Shown in pieces: positions 15,849 through 27,173 of a stretch of 64,000 nt of DNA. The position numbers and the translations under genes were made by a program. Where the stretch lies: assembly GCA_003439945.1 (NCBI GenBank), contig QVRM01005948.1, forward strand, positions 417,001 through 481,000, given 5' to 3'. The notes beneath the pieces were generated by a model. The model made no database searches and had not been told where the DNA came from. It saw only the letters and a program-made list of their open reading frames with translations. Positions within the stretch are counted from its first letter, which is position 1. The number at the start of each line of letters is the position of its first letter. This DNA comes from Dermanyssus gallinae. Taxonomy: Eukaryota; Arthropoda; Arachnida; Mesostigmata; Dermanyssidae.

Positions 15849-16046
15849 AACAAATCTTAGAAGCGGTAGCACCACCTCGTCTGAACAAATTGCAAAGACG
15901 GATCGCGTAAATAACATGTTTTCATGGCGGATGGCTAGGGCACTGAGAACTCAAAATGCTTGTGGCGCAGATGTCGGCACACTCGTAACTTGACTATTCA
16001 ATTAATCTAGGTGACAGTTTGTAAAATGTAAATATGTCCCCCTTTG
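15849..16046 (+). mobile_element. CR1/L2-like LINE 3' end, second copy of the 3.4-3.9 kb family
   Basis: Collinear with 3678-3876: the coding end (AATCTTAGAAGCGGTA, CAAATTGCAAAGACGGATCG, GGCGGATGGCTAGGGCACTG) and the start of the 3'UTR are shared with roughly 80-90 percent identity by eye. Only the last ~35 codons and UTR remain, and the tail is replaced by unrelated sequence after about 16046. This shows the family is multicopy locally. Confidence 0.85.
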
Positions 16047-18791
16047 ACCACTTTGAAGGAATACCACCAACGCGAGGCTAAAATGCTCTGCAAAGTTATT
16101 CAGAGTTACCAACGCATGTCAAAGCGGACACACAAGAAAGGTTTTTAACCTGCTTTCTACCAAACACATTAGAACAGACTGACCTACTAGATCTGTCGTT
16201 GCGTGTTCAAAACAGCCCCCTTTATGCAAAAAAACGCCGAAGCCTTTGCCCATTTGTATTTCGATGACACGCTTTCCGCTAAGTGCAATCACACACAGGT
16301 TAGAGAAAAAAAGCCAACATTTTGTTGATATGCCTTTGGGACAATCCTATACAAATTGTTCTAGTGCCTTACATTGAATAATTTAGTTAACGTAGCGGCA
16401 CTGCAACCTTTGTTGCGTTTGCCCTATTGGTAACATTCGGTCATAGCGGATACAAAAAAGCCCTATCAAACAGTTTGACTACAAGTTAGTAGTCAATACT
16501 GCGAAAGGGGTACGTATGGCTCTTGTGCGTTATAAAAGGCCTTGTCTAGCGTTTTGGATATTTGTGTTATCTTTCGCATAGTAAAACGAGCAATCTTTGT
16601 AACCGGTAAGGCAGGGTGTTTTCCTTTGAGCGTTAACAAGTTCCTTCTTATTGGCGAGCTGATACAACCATTACTACTGGAAGTACCTTCGCTTTATATC
16701 GCAGGCATCAATACTGTACTTGTCAGTGTAAACGGCTAGTAAAGATGCAACGTTCACAGCTCGAACGTGTGCAGAAATAACGACAGCATCTAGCCGAATG
16801 AGCATGTATGTTCTGCTTTTCATTTTAGATTATACATAAACACAGTATGCTGCGTTCTAGAAATGATTTGAGCTTGTGACCTGGCGCAGTTTAGCATGTC
16901 AACACCAAAAGAAACACCCACAATATGTGTAGTGTTCATACGTATGACCGGTTAAATCTAAAGTGTTTGCAGAACATTAACGTCGAAATGCCAAGTTACA
17001 ACATGTACTTCAGCGATTGTCGTTACATTTCGACCGCTAGAATTTACCTTTTAAAAAAAGTTGTAGAAATTATCGTTTATCGCGCTTTCACTTAGAGAAC
17101 ATCGTTGCAAAGTTTGCCTGTACAAACCATGACCTCGTCGCCTCGCTTGCTGATAATAGTCGGCTTTGAAATTTCGTTTCCATTTGATTGTAAAGCCGCA
17201 AAAAGCAATTTAACTACGCCCACACTGGCTGACTAAACTTGCGACTTGTGGCGAACTGTGTGGTACTTAACTAAACTTGTGGTAAAACTCTAATACTGTG
17301 GGCTCGTCTTTCTCGAAGTTCGAAAGTTGCCTACCAAACGTTGGGCAATGAGCGCCACTATGAGCGCGGATTTACTCCGGAAGAAGTACCCAGACCCCCA
17401 GACAGGTTTCGATTAGTCGGTTTCACTAACCGCCTGTAATGGACTATTATTAGCTGGAAACTAGTGGAAGATGTCGTCGCACGGACTGTGAGACTCACGT
17501 CACATCAGTGTTGGCCTGCTGCTGCTTGTTTACGATGTGCAGAGGCATGCCGGCACGGAAATACTCCTCGCGTGCGCGCGAGGTAGTAGACCGTGCGTAG
17601 AGAACATTGACAGCCGTTTGCCGAACGCAGCAGGACGGAGGATGGCGGCCCCTGTGCTTTTACGGCTCATATGGTAATAATCCTCGGGGCCGTAAAATCC
17701 TGTACATCCTTCGTGATTGGTTCAATAAACTCGTGGATAGAGACACCGCACCCGGTGGCGCCACTATTCGGATGCCACTCCCCCCCCCCCGCCTATACAA
17801 AACGAATATGGACGCGCAGGGGACATTGGCTAAGCTCTGCTACTGCTGCTGCTGCTGTTGTTGCTGGCATTGGCTAAGCGTGTATTCCTCGGGCAAGATT
17901 GGGGCATTAAGTCTCGTTGACATTAAGGATTTTTCGACCTGCCAACCTAGCAAATGAAGAAGCGGTGCTTAGAAGATGCTAATAGACTTTAGATGGTCTC
18001 AGATGGAAGTCAGAGATCGAACGCAACGTAAATTTGTTTTAAAAAACGAAATGTGCTTACCTTGTTTAGTATGATCAGGGTTGAGAAGCTATTGATACGC
18101 TAACTAACGAACAGCGAATTAACGCAAACAGCAGCAAAAATATTCTGAATTGATCGAAGGTGGTAAAACTTTATAAGAAGTTAAGTAAATTATATTTTAG
18201 TTACCCTGGTACCGTTTCACCAATTTGTTGGCCGGATTGTGCTAGACCTCTACTACTATTAGGAACAAACTTTATTTAGCTCCTGCAATCACGGATGTCA
18301 TCCACACGTCAACAAAAGTAATTAATATATTTGAGCTCACAAGTTGTGATAACACGCGTATGTCGTGGTTCCTTAATAAGGTTTTCCGCATTCGGCTCGA
18401 TATTTATACATTATTTACAAAATCCTCTTAGAAATCGTCTCTAAACATCCTCAATTATACCTATGTGTTTGTGCAAATATAGGTTTCAGAAGGGTAAGCA
18501 ATACAAACGTCTAAAAAACGCAACAGACTTGTATAGAAGAATGCACACATTTGTATCTTTAATTATGAAACACCAGAATAACATATTTGCAAGCACAGTC
18601 ATAGATTTGACTAGTTTGCTAATATGAGCGGATACCGTAAACGAGGTTAACACACCTAGGTTGACCACTGGTTAATCGTTAAGCTGATAGTCTAGATCGG
18701 GTGAGCCAGATGTTTCAGATCGAAATATTTAGAAACAGAGAGCTTTATCCAATTTTTGCGGCACCTGCAGCTGACGTCATCGGTAGGGGGC
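16047..18791. other. No gene recognised; (CTG)n-type run at about 17836-17866
   Basis: The longest frame (17607-17957, plus, 116 codons) includes a Cys run encoded by the CTG/TGC repeat and a poly-C run near 17781-17790; it has no domain and I do not accept it as a gene. The rest is AT-rich with many stops. Confidence 0.5.
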
Positions 18792-18898
18792 TTCTTCTTT
18801 TTTTTCGGGCTGACCCCCAGCCAACATTTAACTTCCACGGAACTGCTTTTGCATTACTTTATAAGACCGACTATAATAAATCTAAGTGTGCAATATAC
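18792..18898 (-). mobile_element. tRNA-derived SINE, copy C (3' half only)
   Basis: On the minus strand it carries TATTATAG, CCGTGGAAGTTAAATGTTGG and the 3' end GGCTGGGGGTCAGCCC followed by an A-rich tail. The A and B boxes are absent, so it is 5' truncated. The terminal hairpin has an A-to-G change that still allows a G-U pair in RNA. Confidence 0.75.
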
Positions 18899-19569
18899 GC
18901 AGCTTTCGGTGGAACGCCGTGTAAAGTGCTAGTCGTGGCTCACTAAAGAACTTTCCCGCATTTGACTCAACATGACCGACTGTACAAAAAGCTAGCCAGT
19001 TACGAGTCTCTGAATAGAGCTAGAACGTCTTCACCTAATCAACAAAGTCCATGTTCGACTCTATCTAAAACACTTGTCTGGCCCAAGTCTATACCGTATT
19101 AACTTGATTTTAGACGGAACATCCGATACAACATGCGATCTCAAAGAAAAAAACATATATTTTAATTGGCACAGTCGTTTTTCGTGGCTAGGTTAACCAA
19201 CGTTCTAAGGAAAACATTTGCCTTTCATTACTAGACTTTCAAGCAAAGTCAGGTTTATTATCACAAAAAATGTGTAGAAATAGTACAGTTAAAGGTATGC
19301 ATATGTATACATACACACATTTGGACTAAGAAAAAAATAATGAGCTTGAGGGATCATGGAATCCGGGGCTCGCGCACAGCACGTAGTAATAACCAAGTAC
19401 GGCGAACCTAGTTACCACATGATGGTTGGATTGGCTCAGCTCTTTTCATGTCTGGTTTTGCATTGCTTCGGTGCTAAAGAAATCCGCATCGATTTCAGCA
19501 AGCTTGCATTTCCACGTTTTAATGACGTTGACGTAATTGGAAGATCCATTAGCAGGTCGACCCATCGTC
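18899..19569. other. No gene recognised
   Basis: AT-rich sequence without motifs. The plus frame 19356-19610 overlaps the start of the minus-strand RT fragment and has no domain. Confidence 0.5.
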
Positions 19570-20430
19570 TTAGCTTCTCGACGAATAGGGGGATGTCCGT
19601 GAGGAGATAGACAAGTCGGTTGCGGCTGAGCGATTGAGGCCCAGGACTCGCTTGAGGTACGCTGCCTTCAGACTATTTAGATGCTCAAGGCTGGCTGGAG
19701 TTAGATCGTTCCAGATTCTTTCGATACCGTAGAAGGCCATTGGAGCAATCTTCAAATCGAACAGCCTCAATGCTGTTGGAATGGCCAACAGCTGCGGGTT
19801 TCTAATTGTGGTCATTGCTACCAGCGCCTTTCTGCATCTTTCCTTGATATATTGCAAGAAACATCGGCCGTTAAAAGTTAGAAGCAGCCCCAAGTAGGGG
19901 AACTTACTAACGTAAGGTAGGTCGGAACCGGCCAAGCGAAGTCTATCGTTGGCAGCTAAGCGCCCGCCTCTTCTAAACTGCATGGCTACTGTCTCTGTCA
20001 GATTTACGGTTAGTCTAAGCTCAGACGTGCCCGCGTGAAGTCTGGCTAACCCTGTTGAACATGAGAGCCACTCTTTCTGTAGATAACAAGATCATCTGCG
20101 TACAATGTCACGTTTACCAGATCTTTCAGATTCCGCATTTTTGCGGGTATCTCCTTAATAAGGAATGAAAAAAGTAACGAGCTCAAGTTGTCACCCTGCG
20201 CCACACCGATAGTCTGGAAAAAAAGGGGGCAATTCGGATCTGTTATGAATTTTTTGCTTTGCAGGACGGAACAGCAGAAGGGACGCCAACTTCGACCAGA
20301 GTTCGCACGATAATGTCTCTGGGCCCTGAGTCGAAAGCTGCTTTGATATCGACGAATACGGCGTTTAGAGATTGGGATTGTGCTTGAGTCTCCCTGATAG
20401 CGCCCAGCAGATTGGCAATTTTTCAATGAT
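19570..20430 (-). pseudogene. Non-LTR RT fragment, same family as the 23.3-26.6 kb element
   Basis: Minus-strand pieces in order: motif A FVDIKAAFDS (near 20345-20375, in one frame), motif B GVAQGDNLSSLLFS and motif C YADD (20091-20102) in a second frame, then FRRGGRL, PYLGLLL, and LFDLKIAPMAFYG in the frame 19570-19983. The same blocks in the same spacing occur in the element at 23.3-24.6 kb (GVAQGDNLSPLLFS, FRRGGRLAK, PYLGVVF, LFNLKIAPTASYG), so these are two members of one LINE family. Here both ends are missing (no endonuclease, no C-terminal Cys-His cluster) and at least two frameshifts are present. The YADD active site itself is intact, unlike the other copy. Confidence 0.85.
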
Positions 20431-21630
20431 TTAAGTTGTTAGATATTGGCGATGGCTCTTATTGATGTTTCAGATGCTTGGAAATTTAATAAAAACCCAA
20501 ACAAACATTTATTGGCTAATGTCCCGGGTCCTTTGCGGAAGCGTCGCCTGTAGATGCTAAATGGATGCATTGCACATTACATTGCAAAATAGTACCAATT
20601 ATAAGGTTTTTTAATTGCCTAAGTAGATATGAGATGGATTTCGAATTTAGCTGCCTATATTGCCTGCATTGTCTATAAAATCAGCAAAAGTAAAACCTTG
20701 CCGTTTTTGTACTTGCTTGTGTTCACGTTTGTTTTATGCGTTGTTCAACCGCACATGCAAACACTGCATTCAAAGCACTGCAACAGCAGCGAGTGCTTGC
20801 GTTGGCCATGGGGCCAAAAAATACGATGCTCATTTTTGGTTGTGGCGCTGCCTAAATGTGTATGAGATACTGCCCATCATTATACGAGTTGTAAGAGCGC
20901 AAACAATATCACGCCGCAGTCGGATGCAAAACGACGGTGTCAGATAGAGACAAGAGAACACGCGAGGATCTCACACATGGTCGTGGTGGCGTTCACGAAT
21001 GGACCGAAAGTTCTCTTTAGCTCCTCCATCAGCAACCAACCAGGCCAACGACGTGCGACAGCATTGAGGCACATGCTATCGAGTTGACGTGACATGGCGA
21101 CTACTGCGGCAGCAGCAGCAGCAGCAGCAAACGGCCGTATTTGCTAATGATCGTTAATAAGCGCTGGCTGGCCTCCGCAAATGGACGTATACAATAGGCG
21201 TGTTGTTATCGTACCCGTCCCTTCCGACACCCGGCGGTCCGGCATGTATGCGACGTGTGATGATGAGACGAATGTCCTAACCACATTCGTCGCACAGCGC
21301 CACAACCCCGACTCGTGCATACATACTTCGTGCTTGCTTGTCGCGGGAGCCAGGCGTCGTTCTCCAGCAGAAGATGCACGTCCTAAACAGGTTGTCACAG
21401 CCTCCGTTTTGATTCGTAATTATTGCAAATCTTTTAGTAGTGAATGTATCGCCACCGACTATAGAAGTTAGTGGTAGTTCGATAGTACGTGAATCGTAGT
21501 TTTGGTAAGATGGCTCACGCCACAGAAAACGCCTTTATTATTAAACAGTCGATGTGTCGCATTACAAATGGGGCCGCTACTGCAAGCACAATTACTAGAT
21601 GCGAAAAGCATATACGCGGGCATATAAAAA
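20431..21630. other. No gene recognised; (GCA)n run at about 21107-21130
   Basis: Frames at 20629-20947 and 21144-21471 have no recognisable domain. A short CAG-type trinucleotide run is the only clear repeat. Confidence 0.5.
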
Positions 21631-21631
21631 T

Positions 21632-21639
21632 TATATATA

Positions 21640-21685
<46 letters not shown>
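21632..21685. repeat. (TA)n microsatellite
   Basis: TA dinucleotide array with a TTTATT interruption near 21640. Confidence 0.95.
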
Positions 21686-21687
<2 letters not shown>

Positions 21688-21885
21688 GTGGGTGTATGGC
21701 AATTAGCTAGGAGATTCCATTTTTATAGGGACAGCTACAAACTGGGCTTAGAACTCAGCACTGGGCCACTGGCAAGATATCATTCAACTAAACTTAAAAG
21801 TTTATACCCTAGGTCCTAAAAGTATGCTGCCAAAGCTAGACAAATCATTAGTCTATGAGACAGAAGAATAATCAGCAGATTTAAG

Positions 21886-21942
<57 letters not shown>

Positions 21943-21960
21943 TATATATATAATATATAT

Positions 21961-22023
<63 letters not shown>
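21886..22023. repeat. Compound (TA)n microsatellite with regular AATA phase breaks
   Basis: About 138 bp of TA dinucleotides broken by extra A bases at roughly 21935, 21953 and 21971 (spacing about 18 bp), i.e. a higher-order repeat of TA blocks. Confidence 0.93.
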
Positions 22024-22025
<2 letters not shown>

Positions 22026-22439
22026 GTAAAAATACATTACAATAGTTAAGAAGGCTCTACACTCGGCTGACACCTGTCGGGTTTTCTGCCCCTCAAATGT
22101 GACTCCTTTTGACACGACCGCAGCAATTTCTTCAAGATTCTCCAGAAGGGTGGGTTCTAGGCATGGTGGGACGCACTCTTTCCTAGTGATGGCTGGTAGG
22201 CTATTACTATATGCCTTTTTGCTCCTACCTTTTGGCTAAATCGTACCTTTATTGTACTTTCTTCAGTAGAAGTATGTAGCAGCAAAACAACAACATCAAC
22301 TGGATTTTTCAATCAAGAAACAAGCATTGACTCTACACGAGCAGAATTCGATTCGACACATAGTAACGCCCCGTTTTTAAAATAACCGTGCGGTATGTTG
22401 TAGACTACAAATATTTGCCTAATCATGTAGGTGCTTCTT
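22024..22439. other. No gene recognised
   Basis: Unassigned sequence between the TA array and the minus-strand C-terminal LINE fragment. It may include 3'UTR of that fragment, but I see no tail signal that fixes its end. Confidence 0.45.
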
Positions 22440-22838
22440 CTGCGCGCCGTAGCCGCTCTATCGCTCATGCCCGTGAGGAAGTCCTGCCCGCCCCCTGGCT
22501 CGAAGGTCCGGGTCCATCCAGTCTCTCATAGTTCCGAGCACTGAGGTCGCGTTACCTCTTTGGATCTCTAGGGACAGTCGCTGGAAGAAGAAGGCGTGCG
22601 CCCTCATTTCCATCGTCGTCTGCTGTAACGCGCCGCCAACTCGAGAGATCAATGTTACCGTGAGGGGCCCAGAGCCACCCATCGTCTCGAACGCGAATGC
22701 CGAAAAGTGGTGCGCCCGACTTAAGTCCACATACTTTCTTATCTTTAAAGTCTCAGCTTGCGAAACGGCAGTCCCCGGGCGAGACGCGCCGGGACCGACA
22801 AGACAAAAGATTATGTAGGTAATTGAGGTCGCCGTCAT
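22440..22838 (-). pseudogene. C-terminal fragment of the R2-superfamily-like LINE ORF2 (YLDDG family)
   Basis: The minus frame contains AVSQAE, RKYVDLSRAHHF, FAFETMGGSGP, RVGGALQQTT, FFFQRLSLEIQRGNA and SVLGTM. The first blocks match the end of the 46.8-49.4 kb ORF2 (AVSQAEENKCRKYASI, FRSFAFETLGGLG), and this copy continues about 60 residues further, showing what the other has lost. In such ORF2 proteins this region follows the restriction-like endonuclease signature. The start of the frame (MTATSITYIIF) is unrelated flank. No RT portion is adjacent, so it is 5' truncated. Confidence 0.75.
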
Positions 22839-23009
22839 AAAGAAAAAATCTTAACACCTTGTTTTACATTAGTTTTGCTCGATCATATAACTCTTCCTGG
22901 CTAAAAGAGACAAAATATCAGCATAGCAATTTAGAGCTAGGTTGTTTCTGTAGGGCTACCATTCCATATTTACCCGCAGCAATACATACACCTAAGCACT
23001 AAGCAGTTT

Positions 23010-23275
23010 CTGACAGTTAAATCCCAATTCGTCAAGTCGTATGCCGTGGGCCTCAATCACCCCATACGGAAAACAAAAGAGCGTGAACTGCGCCTTCTTG
23101 GTGTTTACAATTGTTTAAAACCCAACCTCATTTGCAAGTCCCTTGATAAGTTCCTTAAAACCATTACAAACTTGGCCTGATGCGCCGCGCAAATCCCACC
23201 AAAGATTTGTTTTTTCGACTGCCAAGTCAATCGTTCCGTGCGGGGCTCAAAACTGGCCCTCAAAGACTCAATCCC
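23010..23275 (-). pseudogene. Possible RT thumb-region fragment of another LINE
   Basis: One minus frame reads GFKELIKGLANEVGF, then after one stop NTKKAQFTLFCFPYG and HGIRLDELGF. This resembles the stretch after the YADD motif in LINE RTs (helix, hydrophobic, NxxKTQ, then LxxxGF). It is only about 85 codons and lies just beyond the 3' end of the 23.3-26.6 kb element, so it is a separate fragment. I cannot name the clade. Confidence 0.45.
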
Positions 23276-23322
23276 TCCAGATAAATATTAAATAGTAGTA
23301 GTTTTATTAACCAATGATTGGT

Positions 23323-26160
23323 TTACGAATATACATCATAGACATCGCATTTCCAGAGTTGAGACAGCGGAACTGCTCTTTCACAACGCTGAAGGTGATA
23401 TAGATCACACGGGCAGCCACAAAGTTTACACATACACTCCGCCGAGATTTCATGAAACTTCTCGCGCGCACAGATCTTCAGATGGAAGCCGTGGACGGCA
23501 AATCTGGTGATTAGATGCCGGTTCTCATAACTGCAGGCTCTCCACAAATCCGACGTCATTGCTCTCGTTTCATAAAACAGCGGGTCGATGTCGGCCATTT
23601 TATTCTCCCAGTTTAAAACGTGTTCTCTAAAAACCGTCGTCTTCGGCAGGTTGTACATCCGCTGTAAGTCCTCAACGAATAACGGCGACAATGCCAAAAA
23701 GTACACTAACCTATTCAGGCTAGTGCGGTGGACGTTCAACGCTTTCTTTAGAAAACTGGCTTTAAGTTGATCAAACGCCCTTAGGTTCGATCTTGTGAGA
23801 TACGGCCAGATCACCTGAACACCGTAAGATGCTGTGGGTGCAATCTTCAGGTTAAACAGCTTAACCGCAACCTCCATCGACAGTCTGTATGGGTCCTTGA
23901 TACTGTAAAAGGATTGTAGGCCTTTTCGGACTCTTTCTTCAACATGCCTGGAGAAGCTTGTGCCACGTGAGGAAAACACGACCCCCAGGTAGGGAAAGTA
24001 TGAGACGATTTCGACTATTTCCGAATTCAGTCGGAGCTCATCGCTTTTGGCCAGTCTTCCTCCTCGTCGGAATTTTATCGCTTTTGTCTTGCTCGCATTG
24101 ATCTCCAATTTGTTCCGGTTTACATAGCCCTGTAGAGTTACAAGCGACTGCTGCAAGTGAAAGCGACTTCGGGAGAACAATACTAAATCATCGGGATACA
24201 TAAGCGTTTCCACTTGTGAATGCCGACTATGTATTTCCGCCGGGAGATCGCTTACCAACATTGAGAACAACAGAGGACTCAGGTTATCACCCTGAGCAAC
24301 ACCGGTGGTCTGAGTGATCGGCGCGTGCTCAGCAACCCCATCGTCTATTATTACTAGTCCCTCTTGCAAGATGCTTCTTAGAAGCTCTAGCATGCTCAGT
24401 GGGACTCCACTATGTGCCAGCTTGTCAAGGATGATCGTTCGCGAGGCCGTATCAAAGGCCGCCTTGAAGTCCACGAACACGGCGAATAGATAATTTCCCC
24501 TGACACGAAGTGTGCGATTCACCGAGTTTAAAAGCACGGCGCACGCAGACATTGTTGATCTGCCTTTTCTGAATCCGTGTTGCTGCTCAGGAAGTGCCCC
24601 GGTAGTTTCTTAAAATTCTTCCAGACGACGGGTTAAGATGGCCGACAGAAGCTTATATATTACGCTCTTTTTCGTTATTCCTCGGTAGGATGATGGAGCC
24701 AGCGGGTCTCCCTTTCCCTTAGCAATGATACTTAGAAGACTGGTCCTCCATTCCACGGGTAATTGGGATGTTCTAAGCACTTCATTGAAAAAAGCAGTAA
24801 AACACGACACTAACAACGTGGCCTGCCGAAGATGTTCGTTTACCACTAGGTCCGGGGGCCTTACCAAGCGGCGCCTTTACCATTGCTTCAGTTACTTCCG
24901 AGTCGATAAAAGGGCGAGACAGGGCCTGGCGAGCTTCCTGGATTCGCTCGCTCCATGCAGAAAATACTACAGGAGCATCGCTCGGAATGGTGAATGCACC
25001 CGCAAACATTTTACGAAAGTGCTCGTTTAACCTCTCAGGCTGAATTGGACATGCAGTGCCGCGTCTATCGGCACGCAACCATTTGTGTGGTGATTGGTGT
25101 GCCTCGACCAGTAACTTGTACTCACTTCGCTCTTCATGCTCCTTTATAGCTTCCTTTACCACTTTCTTGTACGCGCGGCTTAGTTGAGTGTAAAGGGGCA
25201 TCATCTCAGGGCGCGTACGAGCGAGGATGTATGCTTGCACCATGTAGTGCTTGAAAGAGCGGCACTGCTGATTGTACCATGGGACAAACTTACTACGAGC
25301 TCGTTTTGGCCGGGTGCTACCGGTAATAACGTACGGAGCCTGCAAGCGTATGACTCTACGTCGATCAGGACTGGAACAGGAAGAACACTTCGAGCAACGG
25401 TTTTCAGTCGTGTGATGTCGAGGGTACGACTCAGAGAAGGCCGCTTGCTGTTGAAAGTTTGCGGGCCAAGTGAGATATTCATTGCAACTGGTAAATGCCA
25501 CTTCACTCCAAACGCCAGGGTATCCCGTTGTATTCCTCTATATTCCACGTTAAGCGGATCAGCATTTGTAGCAAATATATCTATTGTCGATTGTCCTTGC
25601 GGCGCGATAAATGTTGTGTCATCGGCTGTAGATACAACCCACATGCTCCGAGACGCCAGTACTTTCAACAGTGACGCTGTTCTTGGATGCTTTGCCTTAT
25701 TAAGTGGACAGTTGAGATCGCCGCAGAGTACAGTTATTTTCTGCAAGTCTACCATATCTAGACACGCTATTAGTTTCTCCAGCAGAATTTCCGTATCCTC
25801 CGATGGGCTAGAGTAGGCTGCAATCACGTTTTTTGTGTCTCCCGTAAGGATTACGCAATTGTCTTCACTGTAGCAGGGATGAATTCCAGGAAGAGTACTA
25901 TTATATATGACAGCAACCCCTCCACTCGTTCGACCTGGCCCTTCTGACTGGGTACCTAGACATTCCGCCACACGCCAATCGGGGATGACTGTGGGCTTGG
26001 CGGCCCAGGTCTCGGTAATAACTAACACGTCGAGTTGATCCATTAAGGGAAGTAATTGTAAACTCGATTTAATACCTTCACAGTTCCACTGAAAGAATCT
26101 AATTGTCGACCTTTTGTTTTGACCAGATCGAGGTTTCTTTGATGCTAGGACGTCAGTAAT
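23323..26160 (-). pseudogene. LINE ORF2: endonuclease, reverse transcriptase, C-terminal Cys-His motif; broken
   Basis: Endonuclease (about 26120-25500): FFQWNCEGIKS at the start, the catalytic-Glu block ITETWA, GDLNCP and the IDIFA block are present, but the final SDH-type block reads KWHLPV, so that Asp is lost. RT: APLGKAPGPSG near 24890, AKGKGDP and SYRGI (about 24690-24730), QQHGFRKGRS near 24570, motif A FVDFKAAFD, motif B GVAQGDNLSPLLFS, motif C YPDD at 24187-24198 where YADD is usual, then PYLGVVF. C-terminus: CKLCGCPCDLYHLQRC, a zinc-binding-like cluster. Lesions: a frame change near 25340, another near 24870, and an in-frame stop near 24610 between the fingers and palm. The protein would nick the target and reverse-transcribe the element RNA; this copy cannot be made whole. 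Sister copy at 19.6-20.4 kb. Confidence 0.87.
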
Positions 26161-26175
26161 TGTTGTGCAAGACAG

Positions 26176-26545
26176 TCACGATCCGTCTTGAGGCTTATCG
26201 CTCTTGGTTGACTCTGTACCAGATTTATAGGACGACGCGCGAAGTGTTTCTCGCAGAGATGTTTCTATGGATTCTCGTATTGAGACTTCAAGGGGTGTGC
26301 TGTCGATAACTTTAGTTGGCTTGTCACTTTTCTTTTCTACGGAGACTCTGGGAAACAAGGAGGGAAGCAGCTTTTCAATAACGCTGGTGACTGCTGTTTG
26401 AATCGCTTCTATTATGCAAGGAACGATTCTGTCCAGTAGCCCCTGTACTAGGTCAGTAGCCATGTCGGCTGAGGGTGCCACCTTCTTCGTAGACCTTGCT
26501 CCGGGGTCGATTTCTCGGTTTATGGCGGTGGTGTCACTTACTTTA
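26176..26545 (-). pseudogene. LINE ORF1, C-terminal part
   Basis: The minus frame 26481-26176 begins at a Met preceded in frame by DPGARSTKKVAPSAD, so the true start lies upstream. It has a hydrophobic helix series (LVQGLLDRIVPCIIEA, VTSVIEKLLPSLFP) and a Ser/Lys/Thr-rich tail, and ends just before ORF2. The helix pattern resembles the ORF1 end at 46.56-46.78 kb (PDLAEAITVVTEVLQPLLALLP). Zinc knuckles, expected upstream, are absent here; a stop interrupts the frame near 26553. Confidence 0.6.
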
Positions 26546-26650
26546 ATGCCGTTCTATACAACAGACGACCAGCTGCGTTTCGTGAAGTTTTCGGAGGCGT
26601 GACCGTATTCGACGATATGAACAGCTGTTCACGACTGCTGTGTTGACGTG

Positions 26651-27033
26651 TTTTGTTGCGCTCCGCAAGGCTGTGGTTTTATTGGTGGTTCTGTAGCGTT
26701 CGCAAAGCGAAATTGTACCGTGACGGACAGAGTGCAGTTCCTAGAACTTCCTGGATATATTCCACAGTTTCTTACTGCCTGGGAAAACACAATTTTCCAA
26801 CTTCCATAAACGGACGTTCCACGCTCCAGAGCGACTGATCGATTACAGTTAAACGGAGTAGCAGCATCTAAGCACAACAGTGAAACCCGTGATGTGGCTG
26901 GTGATTATGGTGAGCGTCCAAGTGCGTGAATAACTTTACTTCGTAATTAATTTTGGCTACCACATAGGATAATTTTTAAATATAGTCCAGTTAAGGGCCG
27001 GCCAGTCGCTAAAGTGCCTGACTTAATACCGCG
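26651..27033. other. Junction region between head-to-head ORF1 pieces; no gene seen
   Basis: Separates the minus-strand element from the plus-strand ORF1. No conserved motif is visible. It may contain 5'UTR sequence of the element or the inversion joint. Confidence 0.45.
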
Positions 27034-27112
27034 GGTACAGTAGGTCAGCGGTTGAGTGACGAACTACTGTGTGCAAGTCTCGGGTTCGAATCCCCAAGAT
27101 TTTTTTTTTTTT
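27034..27112 (+). promoter_or_regulatory. tRNA-like Pol III promoter (A and B boxes) ending in a T run
   Basis: TAGGTCAGCGGTTGAGTG (27041-27058) resembles a tRNA A box/D arm, and GGGTTCGAATCCCC (27082-27095) is a canonical B box, about 30 bp later; a run of T follows at 27099-27112, which would stop Pol III. The stretch between does not fold into a convincing anticodon arm or a paired acceptor, so I do not call a tRNA gene. It is a tRNA-derived sequence (SINE head or decayed tRNA) lying ~60 bp before an ORF1 start. It is not the same family as the SINE copies A-F. Confidence 0.6.
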
Positions 27113-27173
27113 CAAATATTATTATTGATTCATTTATTTTTCTTGCGGCCGCTAACTCCGTAACGGGCGCAAG

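Larger units (their letters stand above)
23285..26650 (-). mobile_element. APE-type non-LTR retrotransposon (I/Jockey-group-like), nearly complete but decayed
   Basis: On the minus strand it holds in order an ORF1 C-terminus (26.5-26.18 kb), an apurinic-type endonuclease (26.15-25.35 kb), a linker, an RT (24.87-23.6 kb) and a C-terminal Cys-His cluster, then a short 3'UTR with AATAAAACTACTACTA near 23290-23310. This is the standard order for a two-ORF LINE. The missing 5' part of ORF1 may be the inverted ORF1 at 27174-28274 (see findings). Confidence 0.85.

Noticed and set aside
22458..22838. Independent host gene on the minus strand
   Set aside because: The conserved blocks (FAFETMGG, QRLSLEIQRGNA) match the end of the LINE ORF2 at 49.3 kb, so it is an element fragment.
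25184..25816. 210-codon plus-strand frame
   Set aside because: It is the antisense shadow of the LINE endonuclease/linker, which has clear conserved motifs on the minus strand.
27034..27112. Functional tRNA gene
   Set aside because: A and B boxes are present but the anticodon arm and acceptor stem do not pair convincingly. Kept only as a Pol III promoter-like, tRNA-derived sequence.
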